64,000 nt of DNA. It comes from Puffinus mauretanicus (lineage: Eukaryota; Chordata; Aves; Procellariiformes; Procellariidae). Shown here in pieces: positions 24,401 to 36,400 of the stretch (positions within the stretch are counted from its first letter, which is position 1; the number at the start of each line of letters is the position of its first letter). Under the pieces are notes generated by a model that worked only from the letters and a program-made list of their open reading frames with translations, did no database searches and was not told where the DNA came from. The DNA lies in contig JAJKFH010003937.1 of the NCBI GenBank assembly GCA_023333565.1, positions 558,001-622,000 on the forward strand, given 5' to 3'. Position numbers and translations under genes: made by a program.

Positions 24401-27400
24401 GGAGGGTGAAGCTGCAGGGAGGTGTTTATGTTAGCACAGGTAAGGAATTCATGCTAATAAAACATTTCCTGGAAGATTAGTTAGTGTATGCTGGGCCTTA
24501 TCCATGCTGAGTTGCCTCCTGGAATAAAGTATTGGAGAATCTGTCTATAACATTTGACAAATAATAAACAAAAGAGGAGTTTTCTAGAAAAAACTTTCTC
24601 CTTTTGAATCAAACTTCATTCTCTCCTCTCTGGTTGTAGGATTTTTACAGAGTCAGAGGAATAAAAAAAATGAGGTAGGAGATACAGATGCAGGTACCTG
24701 GGTGAGCACTATTAACAGTGACAGTTAACTAAATGTTATTTTCAAATATATTATCAGCTGAAACAGAAGGTAAACAAAAAGCTCATAGAACAGTAGAAAT
24801 ATCTATAATAGCTCTAAGGTACAGTATTACTCTATGGTACAGTATAGTAGGAACACAGGAGTATGTGTGAATGTATGTATAATATACGTACATAAAAATT
24901 GGTATATACTGGCAAAGTAACCTTTAAAAAGGGAATATTCTGTTTAAAAAAACAAAGAAACCCTTTCCCCAGAAAAAGTGTTCTTTGTTCTCCAAACTGA
25001 GTAATGGAATATGAGGGAGTAGAACGCGCTCTATTAGCCCAAAATAGCTTTGTTTGGGCTGTCAGATGACAGCTCAACAGTTTAAGATTGAATTTCCCAT
25101 TATGCTGTCTTCTTTCCCATCTGAAAGTCAAGTCATCTTGATCACCTGGCTAAACTGTATAAAGGTAATTTTACTCTAAGCAGACCAAAGCTCACTTGTA
25201 TTTCATTTGGGAAGATGTACAGCATTGCCAAGCAGTGTTTTAAAGCTTCCATTTCCACTGTAGAAGTGGCTATGTTTAGCAGTGGGCAAAGCAATGTCCA
25301 TGGCTGGTGTGTTTATTATAAAGGCTGTCCAGCGTTGATTTAAACCTTCAGGAAAGTGACAAATAAGGCTTGCAAATGTCTTGAGCCGCCTAATGCGTTT
25401 CTGGGAGTTATGCATTAAGAAATGCTCTTTAAGATCATGATTTATTATATGAGCTTATAAGAAGCTAGAAAGATGTTCAACAAACTGATTCCACAAAATA
25501 AAAATGAAATACTGAGACATCCTGACACTTTTTCTTTTCTGCTGTTACAGTTCCCTCTTCATTGTAGCAAACAACATTACTCATTCTCCATCTTCTTCCC
25601 TTTTTCTAATCTTTTGTAATCTAATGATTACAAAATAAGTGCTGAGAGAACAAAAGAACGCATATGCTAAACAGGATTGGAGTGTGTTTTTAATTACTGC
25701 AATAGATTATCTTCAAACCCTTGATTACACATGTGCTTCCCTGGCACATGTGATTCTTTTCTCTCTGCCTCCCAGATCTCCCCCTCCTTTCTTTCAGATG
25801 TTTCTGAAGTAAGGTGGGAAACCGAATATATCTATTCACAGCCAGTGTGAACTATATTGAAAGCCATTGGATGGCAGAGATGAAAACATTTGATTTGCAA
25901 ATCAGATTTGTCCATGGGAGGCAAGTTACCACAAACTAAGAGAGCTATGTTCAGCATTCCAAAATTATGCAAAATGAAGTTATACAACAGGGTAATTTAT
26001 GTGAGGGGAAGAAGATGTGTAATGCAGAAAAAATTCAAATGTAGGAGGGCAATACAAAGCACTCATTTGTTTTGGGAATCTTTAGAAGAAATTAATAATA
26101 CTAAGACCATAGCTTAGGTGTTTGCATGCTTCTTCAGAAATGCAAACAGTTAAACATTTTGTACTTTATAAACCACTTGAGTAACAGTTATCTTGTAGTT
26201 TACTTACCTTGTAGGTTATGCATGTGGCTGCACACAAAGAGAATGAGTCCCTTCCTCAGGGCTTAGGGGCAGTGGAAGCAGAGTTCCTCGTTGGTACCAT
26301 ACAGCTAAATAAATAGGTTTCAATAAAAGAGAAGTAAGGAATACAGGCAACCCGAGAGCCTGGCGCACACACAGGGAGAGGCAACGATGTCCAGCTGGGT
26401 TTCTGGTTCACCAGCTGCATGGCTTTGTCTTCTGCATGAGGTCGGTGACAGAGCGTGTGCTTGGGTGGAAGGAGGAAGCATAGTAAGTTTTTTAAAGGAT
26501 TATTTCATCTATATCTGACAATAATTACTTATGCAGACGGTTGCAGTTATGCTGCATGATATCATTAGCACAACAGCTGGACCCCACTGCTGGAAAGCCA
26601 AGAGGAGAGTTTTTAATTAGGTTGACTTCAACGCTAGCTTAATAAATATGATGAAAGTGAAATATAGCTAGACTCATCCTGGGTTTGTGCCAGCTCCTGG
26701 TGGGGTAAAACCTGCTGCATGGCTCCAGTCCATCAGCAGCAGAGCAGAAGAGGGGAGACAGTCTGCGGGCGAGTCTGGAGGGGAAGAGGAGTAACAGAGC
26801 ACGTATGGAAACTACCTCTGAACCCCAGAAAGTGTCACTAACGAGCCCTTCCATTTCTCCGTAAATGCTTTGTTTGTTGTGGGGAACGTGGGTTATACTC
26901 TCAAGGGAAATGACTTTGAGGGTGCTTTTTATTTTTTTATTATTATTATTATTTTGGTAGTATTTTAAATTATTGTTGCCTGTATGCTATAGGCGAAGTG
27001 TACTTCTCTCCTGAGTTATTTCATTTTAGTGGAATATGTGGGTGCATGCTGTATGTATTTTCCAAGGGTTTCTCTTTGTTTGTTTTTCTCTAGAAAACAC
27101 AACGAGAATTTAATTTCTAGAAAACACAACCAGAATTTTAATTTCTTCCATTTGGAAACCCAACAGGCTGAAGAGAGAAGGCCTTAACACCGCTGAGCTG
27201 GAAGCAAAATGAAACACTATTTTGAAAGGCTTTATTAGAAGTGGTTAAATTTTGTTTTTAAGCCTTTCAAAATAGTGTTTCATTTTGCTTCCAGCTCAGC
27301 GGTGTTAAGGCCTTCTCTTTTCAGCCTGTTGGGTTTCCCCCTATTTTAGAGATACATCAACAAAGAAAAAATGCTCAACTGTCCTAGTGCACAGTGCAGC

Positions 27401-30400
27401 TCCCCCCTCTAGAAGAATTCATTGTAATTTAAAGGGAAAAATATTTAAAAATACCTAGAAGTACTTTATATGTTCTAACTCCTTAATATATTTTAATTAT
27501 TCATAAAGAAATAGTTCAGATTTAGATTCAATAAGCTCATAGCTGGTGCAGATATTTCATTTTCTTCTTTAAAATATCTTTAAAACAATTCTGAAGTTCC
27601 AAAGCTTTTGGAAATGTTTCTTTTTGTGAACACGTCCCGGGAGAGCGCACTACCTGCGCTGTGGGAGGGGATGCTCCGGGGTGCCGCATCCTGCCCCGCT
27701 GGTACTGCAGCGCTCAGAGCGGGGAAGGCACGGAGAGCTCCGCAGGTGAGAAAGAGAACAGTGGTACTGCAGCAAAACGAAACAAGTCTGCCCTTGCTTT
27801 GGCTGCTTCTGTAGGTCCTTGTGCAACTACTGCCACTGAGTTTCTGCATTTCTTTCCTACGGCTGTATAAAGGTAGGCTGTCAGGTGTAAATCCTAATAC
27901 CAGTCCTGCTCTAAACCTACGAATGCCTCCTATCCTTTCACATTCAATATAAAGCAGTGGTAGCAATGTAGTAGAAATTTTATAGCCTCATCAGTGGACA
28001 GTTCGGAGCACATGCATGGGATTTCTTACTGTTCAGACCATTTATAGATCTTTATTTAAAGAAGGCTGAGTTAGGTGAGGTATGTGACTACCTCGCTGTT
28101 CTTGAGGGACATTGAAGCTTTACTGGCATCTGAAGCGCTATTAAAATTTAAGTATTTTATAATGTACAAGAAAAAGATTTCTGTAGTTGTCTAGAAAAGT
28201 TTTTTCATTTTTTTGATTCCCTTTCGTTGGTACTAACAACAGAAATTTCTTTTGTTTATTAATGCAGTCTTATAATACCTTTCTAGCAACTTTTGCTTCT
28301 GCCTTAATAGGTGACGGTTGAAAATGCCAAGCATTAAACATGTCATGCAGCTCTCAGAGAGAGGTCTCATCACCTGGATACAAGAAGTCTGGGGTCTTTT
28401 GTTGTTGTTTTTAGTTTTGGGGTGGTTTTTGTTTTTCATACCTGATCCAGGCAAAAATTCTCTGAAATCAGAGAAATTTCCTTGTGGAATGAGCAGAACT
28501 TGGACCTTCTTTTTTAATGAATGAAATGGGAGGGTTTTGGGGGGGTTGCCTGTTTTTTATGGCAACTTAAGTTTCCCTGCTATCGCTCATGTTCTTGGAA
28601 AGCTTTATTATAAAACTTACTATCTCCCCGTGGGCAGCTCTTACCAATATAAATTGTGGGAGACTGTCAGCACCAATAAAAGGTGTAAACCTTATTTAAA
28701 ACCTTGTGCTGGCCTCTCTCTAGGGCAAGTCCTGCCTTAATTTTTATAGCTTGTGTTGTAGTATGTTCCTTTGCCATCAAATTGCATTTTAATAGAATAC
28801 TGTAATTAGTAATACTGATTTGCTTAATTCTGTGATATAAAAGAACAAATGGCACTGCTCTCTGATTAGGCTGTTAATGTCAGGAGAGAATGGTCTTTAT
28901 ATCCCTCTGTAGTAATAAAGCCGTGCTGTTTGGCGATAGTGAGTGCTGTTCATATCTTCCTCTCCAGCATTTCTGCTCTTACTAGCACCGAGCCAACTGT
29001 GTTGTAATGCCAGAAGAGTCTAACAGCAGCATTTCACTTCTACCAAAAGCCATGTTTTCTGAGACAGTTTCACTTATTGGTTCATAAAGAAACAATAAAG
29101 ATACCACAGTAGCGAGTCGAGTGACATTCTGCAGAAATCTATACTCTAAGTAAAGGATTTGATTAGGAGGAAGTTGTGAAATAAGCAATTAAAGAGGATT
29201 AAAGCTCTGCACTGTGTGGAGCACACCAAATTTGAATGCTGCTTTGCTTTGAGTAGCTGGAAAGCCTTGTACGCTCCTTTGCTGCTGTGATGCATCCCTA
29301 ACCTCAGCTCTACCATGCCTGTTATTTACAGTCCAAGTCCTGCAGGGCATTGGTTTATTTTATTTTATTTCATTTTGTTTAAATGCATGTTTGTACTGAC
29401 TTTGAACAAGGGGCCTCAATCCTGTTGAGGCCCTTGGCGCATGCTGGAATGAGAAACAATGCGTAATTGCAGACGACTTCTTGTTCAGATCCCCCTTTTA
29501 TTTCGTGCTGACCTACATTTGTACTCTGCTGACATATTTGAGCTACGCCAGTGTTTATTGTAATGTATTCCCATTAAGTGTCTTCCATTCCTGTTTCAGT
29601 GTAAAATGTACAGATTAGTTTAATGCTGGAGTTTTATGGCACTCTTTGAGTCCCCTTAACAGAAGACCCATCAGTGTCAGAAAGTGATGTGTGTGTGAAG
29701 CGAGCACCAGCTCAGCTGGCAAATCAAGTCTAATTAATGACCTCTCAGCCAGACTGAAACCAAGCCCAACCCAGTGGAGATGAAGGAGAAAAATAAACTG
29801 TCCTGAAGTACTGCCACGTAATTAGCATTCATTTAGCAAAAAACCACATTAAAATATTATTTTAAGTGATGTAACTACTTCCAGAGTCTTAAAAGAGAAA
29901 CTGTGTAGCTGTCATTCCTTTGACAATCTCTGGAAATACGTGATGCTACTCTAAGGTATTGCTTTGGCAAATGTGTCCAATTTCCTTAGATCCTTTCTGT
30001 CCTCTACATCCATAAATAATAATTCTTGTAATCTCTATGCAGACATATAATTTCCTCAGAAACAAAGGAAAAATGTTTTTTTCTGTTCTTAATCCATTCA
30101 TAGCTTCTGACTAAAAGTAATTATTGATTGTCTGTATTGCTTTTATGAACAGTGTTAATGAATGTAGCTAGGCAAATCAGGAATTATTTTGCAAAACATG
30201 TCAGGATTGGAATGAAAAAGATGTGTAGAAATTTCTCTGAAATCATTTGAGGGTGAGCAAAGCATTCCTTTTTGTTTGACTGTTTTTAATTGCATAATTA
30301 AAAAAAAAATGACAACATGAAGAATGCTGCGTTGCTTCAATAGGAAACACGGGGGCGTTTTGCTCCAGTACGTACCAGTGAGAGCTCAGAGCAGCTGGCT

Positions 30401-33400
30401 CACCCCAGCTTGAGCTGGAGAGAGATTTCCCAGGTCTCCGATACCCTGACTGGGACACACGCACGTAGGCAGAGGTGGCTATGTTACGTTCGGATGGGGA
30501 GCAGTACAGTGATAGCAGGAACAAACCATATCCAGAATTTGTAAAACATTTAGTAATGAACTTTTACGAACTGGAAGGCAGAAAGGACCATCATCTTAAT
30601 CCTTTCCTACCTATATATTTTCTGGGGTTTTTTTATATGCACCGTATATTTTTCTACTTTGTCCAATATAGTTGTTATATCCTGAGTCAAGAGGCTTCTA
30701 GAAATCTTTTTAGGATTCTGCTCAATAAGCAAATCTTTAATTACAATGAAAAGCTGCTCTGTTTCACAGTTTTAGCATACAATTGTCTCTATAAATTTTC
30801 TTTTCATCGATGAGTTAGAACTACACTTTGAGAAATCTCTTTTGAATAATTTGTAGGGAGCTTCTAGTGATCTTTTTTAAGGAAGATTTTCAACTGAGAA
30901 TATTTGTACAGTACTCCAATTGACTAATTTTCTTACCTTTACCATAATTTATTTCGTAGGAAATTCTCAGTGATTCATGCCTCATTATAAACTTGGAATT
31001 ACGAGGCCAAAGTGGAGTGTATTGACTGCTTGGGGCAGAGGGAGGAGCAGCATTGATGGGTTGTGGAGAGGAAGCCATCTTCCTCTGGGAAATTGGTAAA
31101 AATAGCACGTGGGAAACAAAACTTAAGATCAACATGTAATTGCTAAAGCACCAGTCAATTTACAGGGAGTTTACTGCATAAGAGCTCCGACACAATTCTG
31201 TGAACTCTTTATAACAGTAGAAAACAGGAATAATAAAGTGCTCGATGTTCAGTTTTTCTGGTATTTGGCATAGTTAGCATGTTATGGTAATATCCATCTC
31301 TTTAACTAAGTGATAATTAGTTTAGAAGAGATGTTCTAGAGGCTATTGCAAATACGTATTTTGTGTTTTCATGAAACTTGCCTTGAATCCTTTTCCGGCG
31401 AGAACAGAACTATTTTTTTCCCCTAATCTAGTTCATATATTAGAAATGTCACTTTGGTTTGTATGTCCTTTAATCTTTGCTTAGTCCATTTGTATGATTT
31501 TAACCTTTTTTTTTTTTTTACTTATAGTAGTATTAGATTATAGTAAAATTTATTAAGCTCCAGTTTTATAAATGTGTTTAAAATTCACGGAGTTTTCTGT
31601 TTGTTCCCACAGGATTATGTTCAGAAACTGTACCCGTAACTGATGTGTCACACAGTGAATCAGTTGAAGAAAGCCCTTTCCGTCCCCCTTCCCATTCTTT
31701 TTCCACCGTCTTCGATGAGGACAAGCCAATAGCCAGCAGTGGAACTTACAACTTGGACTTTGATAACATTGAGTTGGTTGATTCTCTCCATGCCTTAGGG
31801 CCGAGCTCTCCAGAACCGAAGAATCGTGATCCCAAAGCGAATGTACGAAGAAAATCTACCGATTCAGTCCCAGTTTCCAAATCTACATTGTCTCGATCTC
31901 TTAGCTTGCAAGCAAGTGATTTTGATGGAGCGTCTTATCTTGGTAATAGTGAAACATTAGCACCGGCAGCAGATGCGTACGGTACTGGTTCAAGTAGTGC
32001 TTCTAGTACTCTTAAGAGAACAAAGAAATCCAGACCAGCTTCCTTAAAAAAGAAGCAGTCAGCAAAAAAATCTCTGGATGCTCCACTGGTGAAGGAAACA
32101 CCACAAGAACCGTCTGACCTTGGCCAAGCAGCTTGCGCCCCAGGTGAGGATAAACCGGTATCTGAAGCAAAGGCTGACTCCGTAAAACCCGAATGTACTG
32201 AACCTTCTAAAATCTCTGCTGAGAAACAGGAGGCCCCGCCTGTGCCTGAAGGATCCTACCCCTTGGATCCAGACAGTTTTGAAGGGATTAGTGCATTTAG
32301 CACTGGAGGCAGCAAAGTACAAAACTCTCCCCCTGCCAATAAGAAAACGCTACCTCTTACAACGGCACCAGAGGCTGTGGAGGTGACTCCGCCCGACACT
32401 GGAGGACAAGAAGACCCTCCGGTCAAAGGCATTGCGGTGAGGCTGGAGTTTGATTATTCTGAAGAAAAAGGGGTGAGTGAAGACCAGCAGGAGGGTACTC
32501 CTCCTCTGAAAAAAGCAGGTAAAAAGCCTGGTGCTAAAATGCCATTACGGAGGCCAAAGACTAAAAAGTCAGTGGAAAAGCTTGACAATGCTCCAACCAC
32601 ACCGACCAAGTCACCCACTGATCCAAACGAAATCCCTATCACAAAAGGCTCTTACACTTTTGATATTGACAAGTGGGATGATCCCAATTTTAACCCGTTC
32701 TCATCTAGTACAAAAATGCAAGAATCGCCCAAACTGCCTCAACAAACGTACAGTTTTGAGCCAGACATGTGCGAGGACTCTATTGACCCTTTCAAGTCGT
32801 CTTCTAAGATAGCCAGCTCACCCTCTAAATCTCCAGCTTCCTTTGAGATACCAGCCAGTGCCAATGAAACAAACGGAACTGAAGGAGACAACTTGAATAA
32901 ACCTGCAAAAAAGAAAAAGACGCCACTAAAAACGTAAGTTAAAGGGCACAGGTGTTTCTAGATTAGAAGCAGCACATTCCTACCCCTTAGCACAGTTACA
33001 CCCGGTTTATATTTGAATAGAGAAAGGAAGATGCCGTTGAGTGTTGGTAGCCACACAACTGGACTCATGCCGTGGGTCTGTACGTGCTCTCCCTCAACCT
33101 GTTTCATCAATAGCTTGATGTTTCCAGACTGAAGGGGAAAACCAGGGCAAAATCAAGCCAGATTAGGACAGCGGACTGGCAGTTGGATTTTTAAAGTTTT
33201 GGGGCTCAGTGTAGCTTTGAATCTGATTAAGTCCAAATTTTATCAATTTTGTGGCAAATTTTCTGTGACCTCATCTTGGGAATTTGATACTGTTTAAGCT
33301 GATCAAAGTATTCACACCAGTAAAGACTATTTTGTGAATCATCGATTTTGAGAGTGGGACATGAAATAGCAAGGCAGCAACAAATCTCCTATTGCACATG

Positions 33401-36400
33401 GCAGGAAGATGGTTTTATCTAGTGACTTATAGTATATAAAAGAAAATAACCTGAAACAGAAGAGTGCAGTATTGAAATATATATTTTTAAATACAAGACT
33501 AAAAAACATGAAAAATTTCTTTCCTGTGAGAGAGCTTACAGTTCTGCAGAAGGGTTAAAAACTTATAGACTCCTACGTCTTGGGGAAATACCCAGCTTTT
33601 AGACACAATTGACAAATTGCAGGATACATTCTCTAGCTTGTTCTATCTAGATACTTGGGTAATGATTTCAATGGCTAGTTGTGTTGATTCCATGGTTAAC
33701 TTGCTGGTGTGCATGTAATCTTACCTGTTCAGACATGGTGATTTTGAGTTGGTAATCAGTAAGTTTATATCCCATTTATCTGAAATTGATATCCTGTGTG
33801 CATCTATAAGAAAGTATCTCACTGTATGTCCCTTTATGATTTCAATTTTTCAGCTAACAAAACTGTGACTTATAATTACAAAATTATAACCAATCTGAAT
33901 ATACATGCTTAATGTAAAGCAGTACAAAAAATTACCTCCTTTACAGGGTGAGGTGGAGATTGTTCAGTTTTTTCTGAGCAGCCCGCTACCCTCTAAACAT
34001 CGAATTCACGTCCCTTGCCAGATTTGAGGAAGCTTGTGTCATTTTTTCTTTTTAGGGGCATTTCTGACTTATGAAAATTATAGACCACTGTATAGTTGAG
34101 TTGAGTTTGTGTTGCGCTGATGCTGCTTGTTTTAGAATTATGCTTGAAATTTCAGGGAATTTAAGGTGGGAGTTAAGATGCGTGCTAAGCTAACACATTT
34201 TCCGAGCTTACAGTCAAAACTGGTTTTGTCCAAAACAAGAAGACTTAAAAGTCTGACTGCAGTAGAGGAACAATTTGAATCTTACTGGGGAAGTGTGGAG
34301 GGATAGAGGGGAATTGTAATATCACCAGATCCTTAAGTCTGATATTTGCAGCCAGCCAGAGTCTCCTTGTGTCTTCCAGTAACTGCAGTGGACTCGACAG
34401 ACCCCCAGTGTAAACCTCTTGGGTCCACCCATCTGCTGTGAATATTAGAATCAATTCCAAAGTTGTTAATTTAGGGGCAACGTGAGTTTACAAAGGGTTT
34501 GCTAACCCACATCCATCCTTGGGAAAATCCATTGCGGGAAGGCCCTGTCCTACAGTCACAAAGTTCACTGCTGCTCTTTATCACGATGGAAGAAGTGGAA
34601 CCACCCTAGAGCAGGGCTTACAGGTTCTTGGGACAGGAGGCCCTTGCCTGGGACTGCTTTTACTGCGTTGCGTTACACGTCTGCTCGCTGCAGCCCCGTA
34701 ACCTACTTTTGCTAGTGGTTTCTAACAAAGAAGAGAATCTGCATATTAATACACAGTGCAGCCTGGAGCCGTAATACTTTGGAGAAGAAAATTAGCCTAA
34801 GGCTTGTTGGGGGGTGCCAGGGGAAGCAGTGGCTCTATTTGTCTCTGCCTGTCTCTGGTCTCTCCACAAAAAGGGCCCTCGGGGTGATTCCTCCGTGGGG
34901 TCCAGTGCAGGAGAACCCCTGGCCAGGCAGGGAGACAAGGTGTAGGACCCTTCTTGGTGCTGCCGTCTTGGTGGGACGGGAGAAGCCAGTGCAAGATGCT
35001 TCAACTGCAAGGGGTGTTTGAAGGTGTTTGAATTGGGAAATGATACTGAAATATCCTCAGGACGTATAAATCCGAAATAATGGATCATTTTGCGAAGCCG
35101 GGGTTTTTATTAGGAGTGTTGAGGGGTGCAAAAGTACAACTATATGGACCAGTTTGAAAATGTGTTCCTTATACGGAAAGACAGTGATTTCTACATGAGA
35201 CCTATGGGAGGTGAAGAAGCCAGGCATGAGTTTAAGCCATTGCTAAGCCTGTACTGCTTTGAATCTGTGCCATATGCTAGGTCTTACCTGTGTTAAATCA
35301 ATAAAAATAATCAGGTTTTATTCTGGAATGAAACCTGCAGCAGTCTAAGTGTTGACCTCCATGTGAAGAGATGAGATTTTTAGAAGAGGTGTCAGCTCGA
35401 CACAAATTACTCTCTGCTGGTATTCCTAAGTGCTGAGCTGTTCTGAGATAGATCATCTTCCTCAGCTGATACTGAACAAAGAGCAGGGGATGCCTCCCGA
35501 GTGCCTGCTTATGGTAACGAATGAAAATAGGTGGCTTGTGTAGAATAGACCTTGCTTTTGAAACTGTTGGATGACTGGGGGCTGTGTTTAGAAACGCAAG
35601 GTGCCAGCTTTCAAGAGCATTGCAAGTGAGAATTGCCGAGCAGAAGCTGCCAAGCTTATAAGTAGATGAAAACTTTTCTTAGCCTTAATTGTTTGGCAAG
35701 ATTTGCTTCTGTTTTGGGGGCGATCCGTTTGCTCTATCAGAACGCAAAGTGAGGTTTCAATGAGAGCCAAAATAGATCAGATTTAAAGAAATGTCATTTT
35801 CTTTCTTGACTTAGGTAAATGATTTGAAATGGTCAAGTAGCTTTTTCTGTACTGTCGTAACAAATCAGCAGACTTGAAAAAACCCTGCATAACTGTGCTC
35901 TTTCCTTAAGCTTAGCTGCCATTGAAGAACAGTTTTACCTCCCATATAACAACAAGTACTGTGTTTTGAAAAGAAAGCAGGTGGCTACCGTAAGGGAAGG
36001 CAAAGATGCTTAGTATGTTGATAGGAACTCAACTCGGAGGCCTCAGCTTTGAAAAATGTGTTTTGTAAGATGAAAGCCTGTGAAAAGCATAACATTGAAT
36101 TTGAAAACGTTAAAGGACTTGATGAATATTTTTTTCTCCCCGTGTATTTCACAATAAAAAGTAGGTGTTAAGATTATACAGGTAGAAAATATGCATGATC
36201 AGTTTGCCTTAACACATTAACATTAACAGAGTATTTGTAGGTTTATCTTTTTTGTCAGTTCCTTCTGTCGGTCTCTCTTTTCTTTGTCTTATTTGTCTTA
36301 GGATGGTAGAAGATGTGATGTCTGTATGTTCTCTGTTGTAAGTAATTCTAAGCTAACAATTCAAGTTTCCTCTTTGATTTATGGGCTTTTTAATTTTACT

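Larger units (their letters stand above)
24366..31612 (+). other. TACC2: TACC2 intron (7.2 kb) carrying a long inverted repeat
   Basis: Intron between the acidic exon and the large exon. Besides the hairpin at 27154-27338 and the adjacent tandem duplication, it contains a (TTA)n tract (26938-26954), a GC-rich patch around 27630-27750 and possible old-repeat debris near 30571-30600. No coding frame is convincing. Confidence 0.85.

Noticed and set aside
27580..27966. 128-codon minus-strand frame in a GC-rich patch
   Set aside because: GC richness lowers stop frequency. The translation has low-complexity Ala/Ser/Gly content and no recognisable domain.
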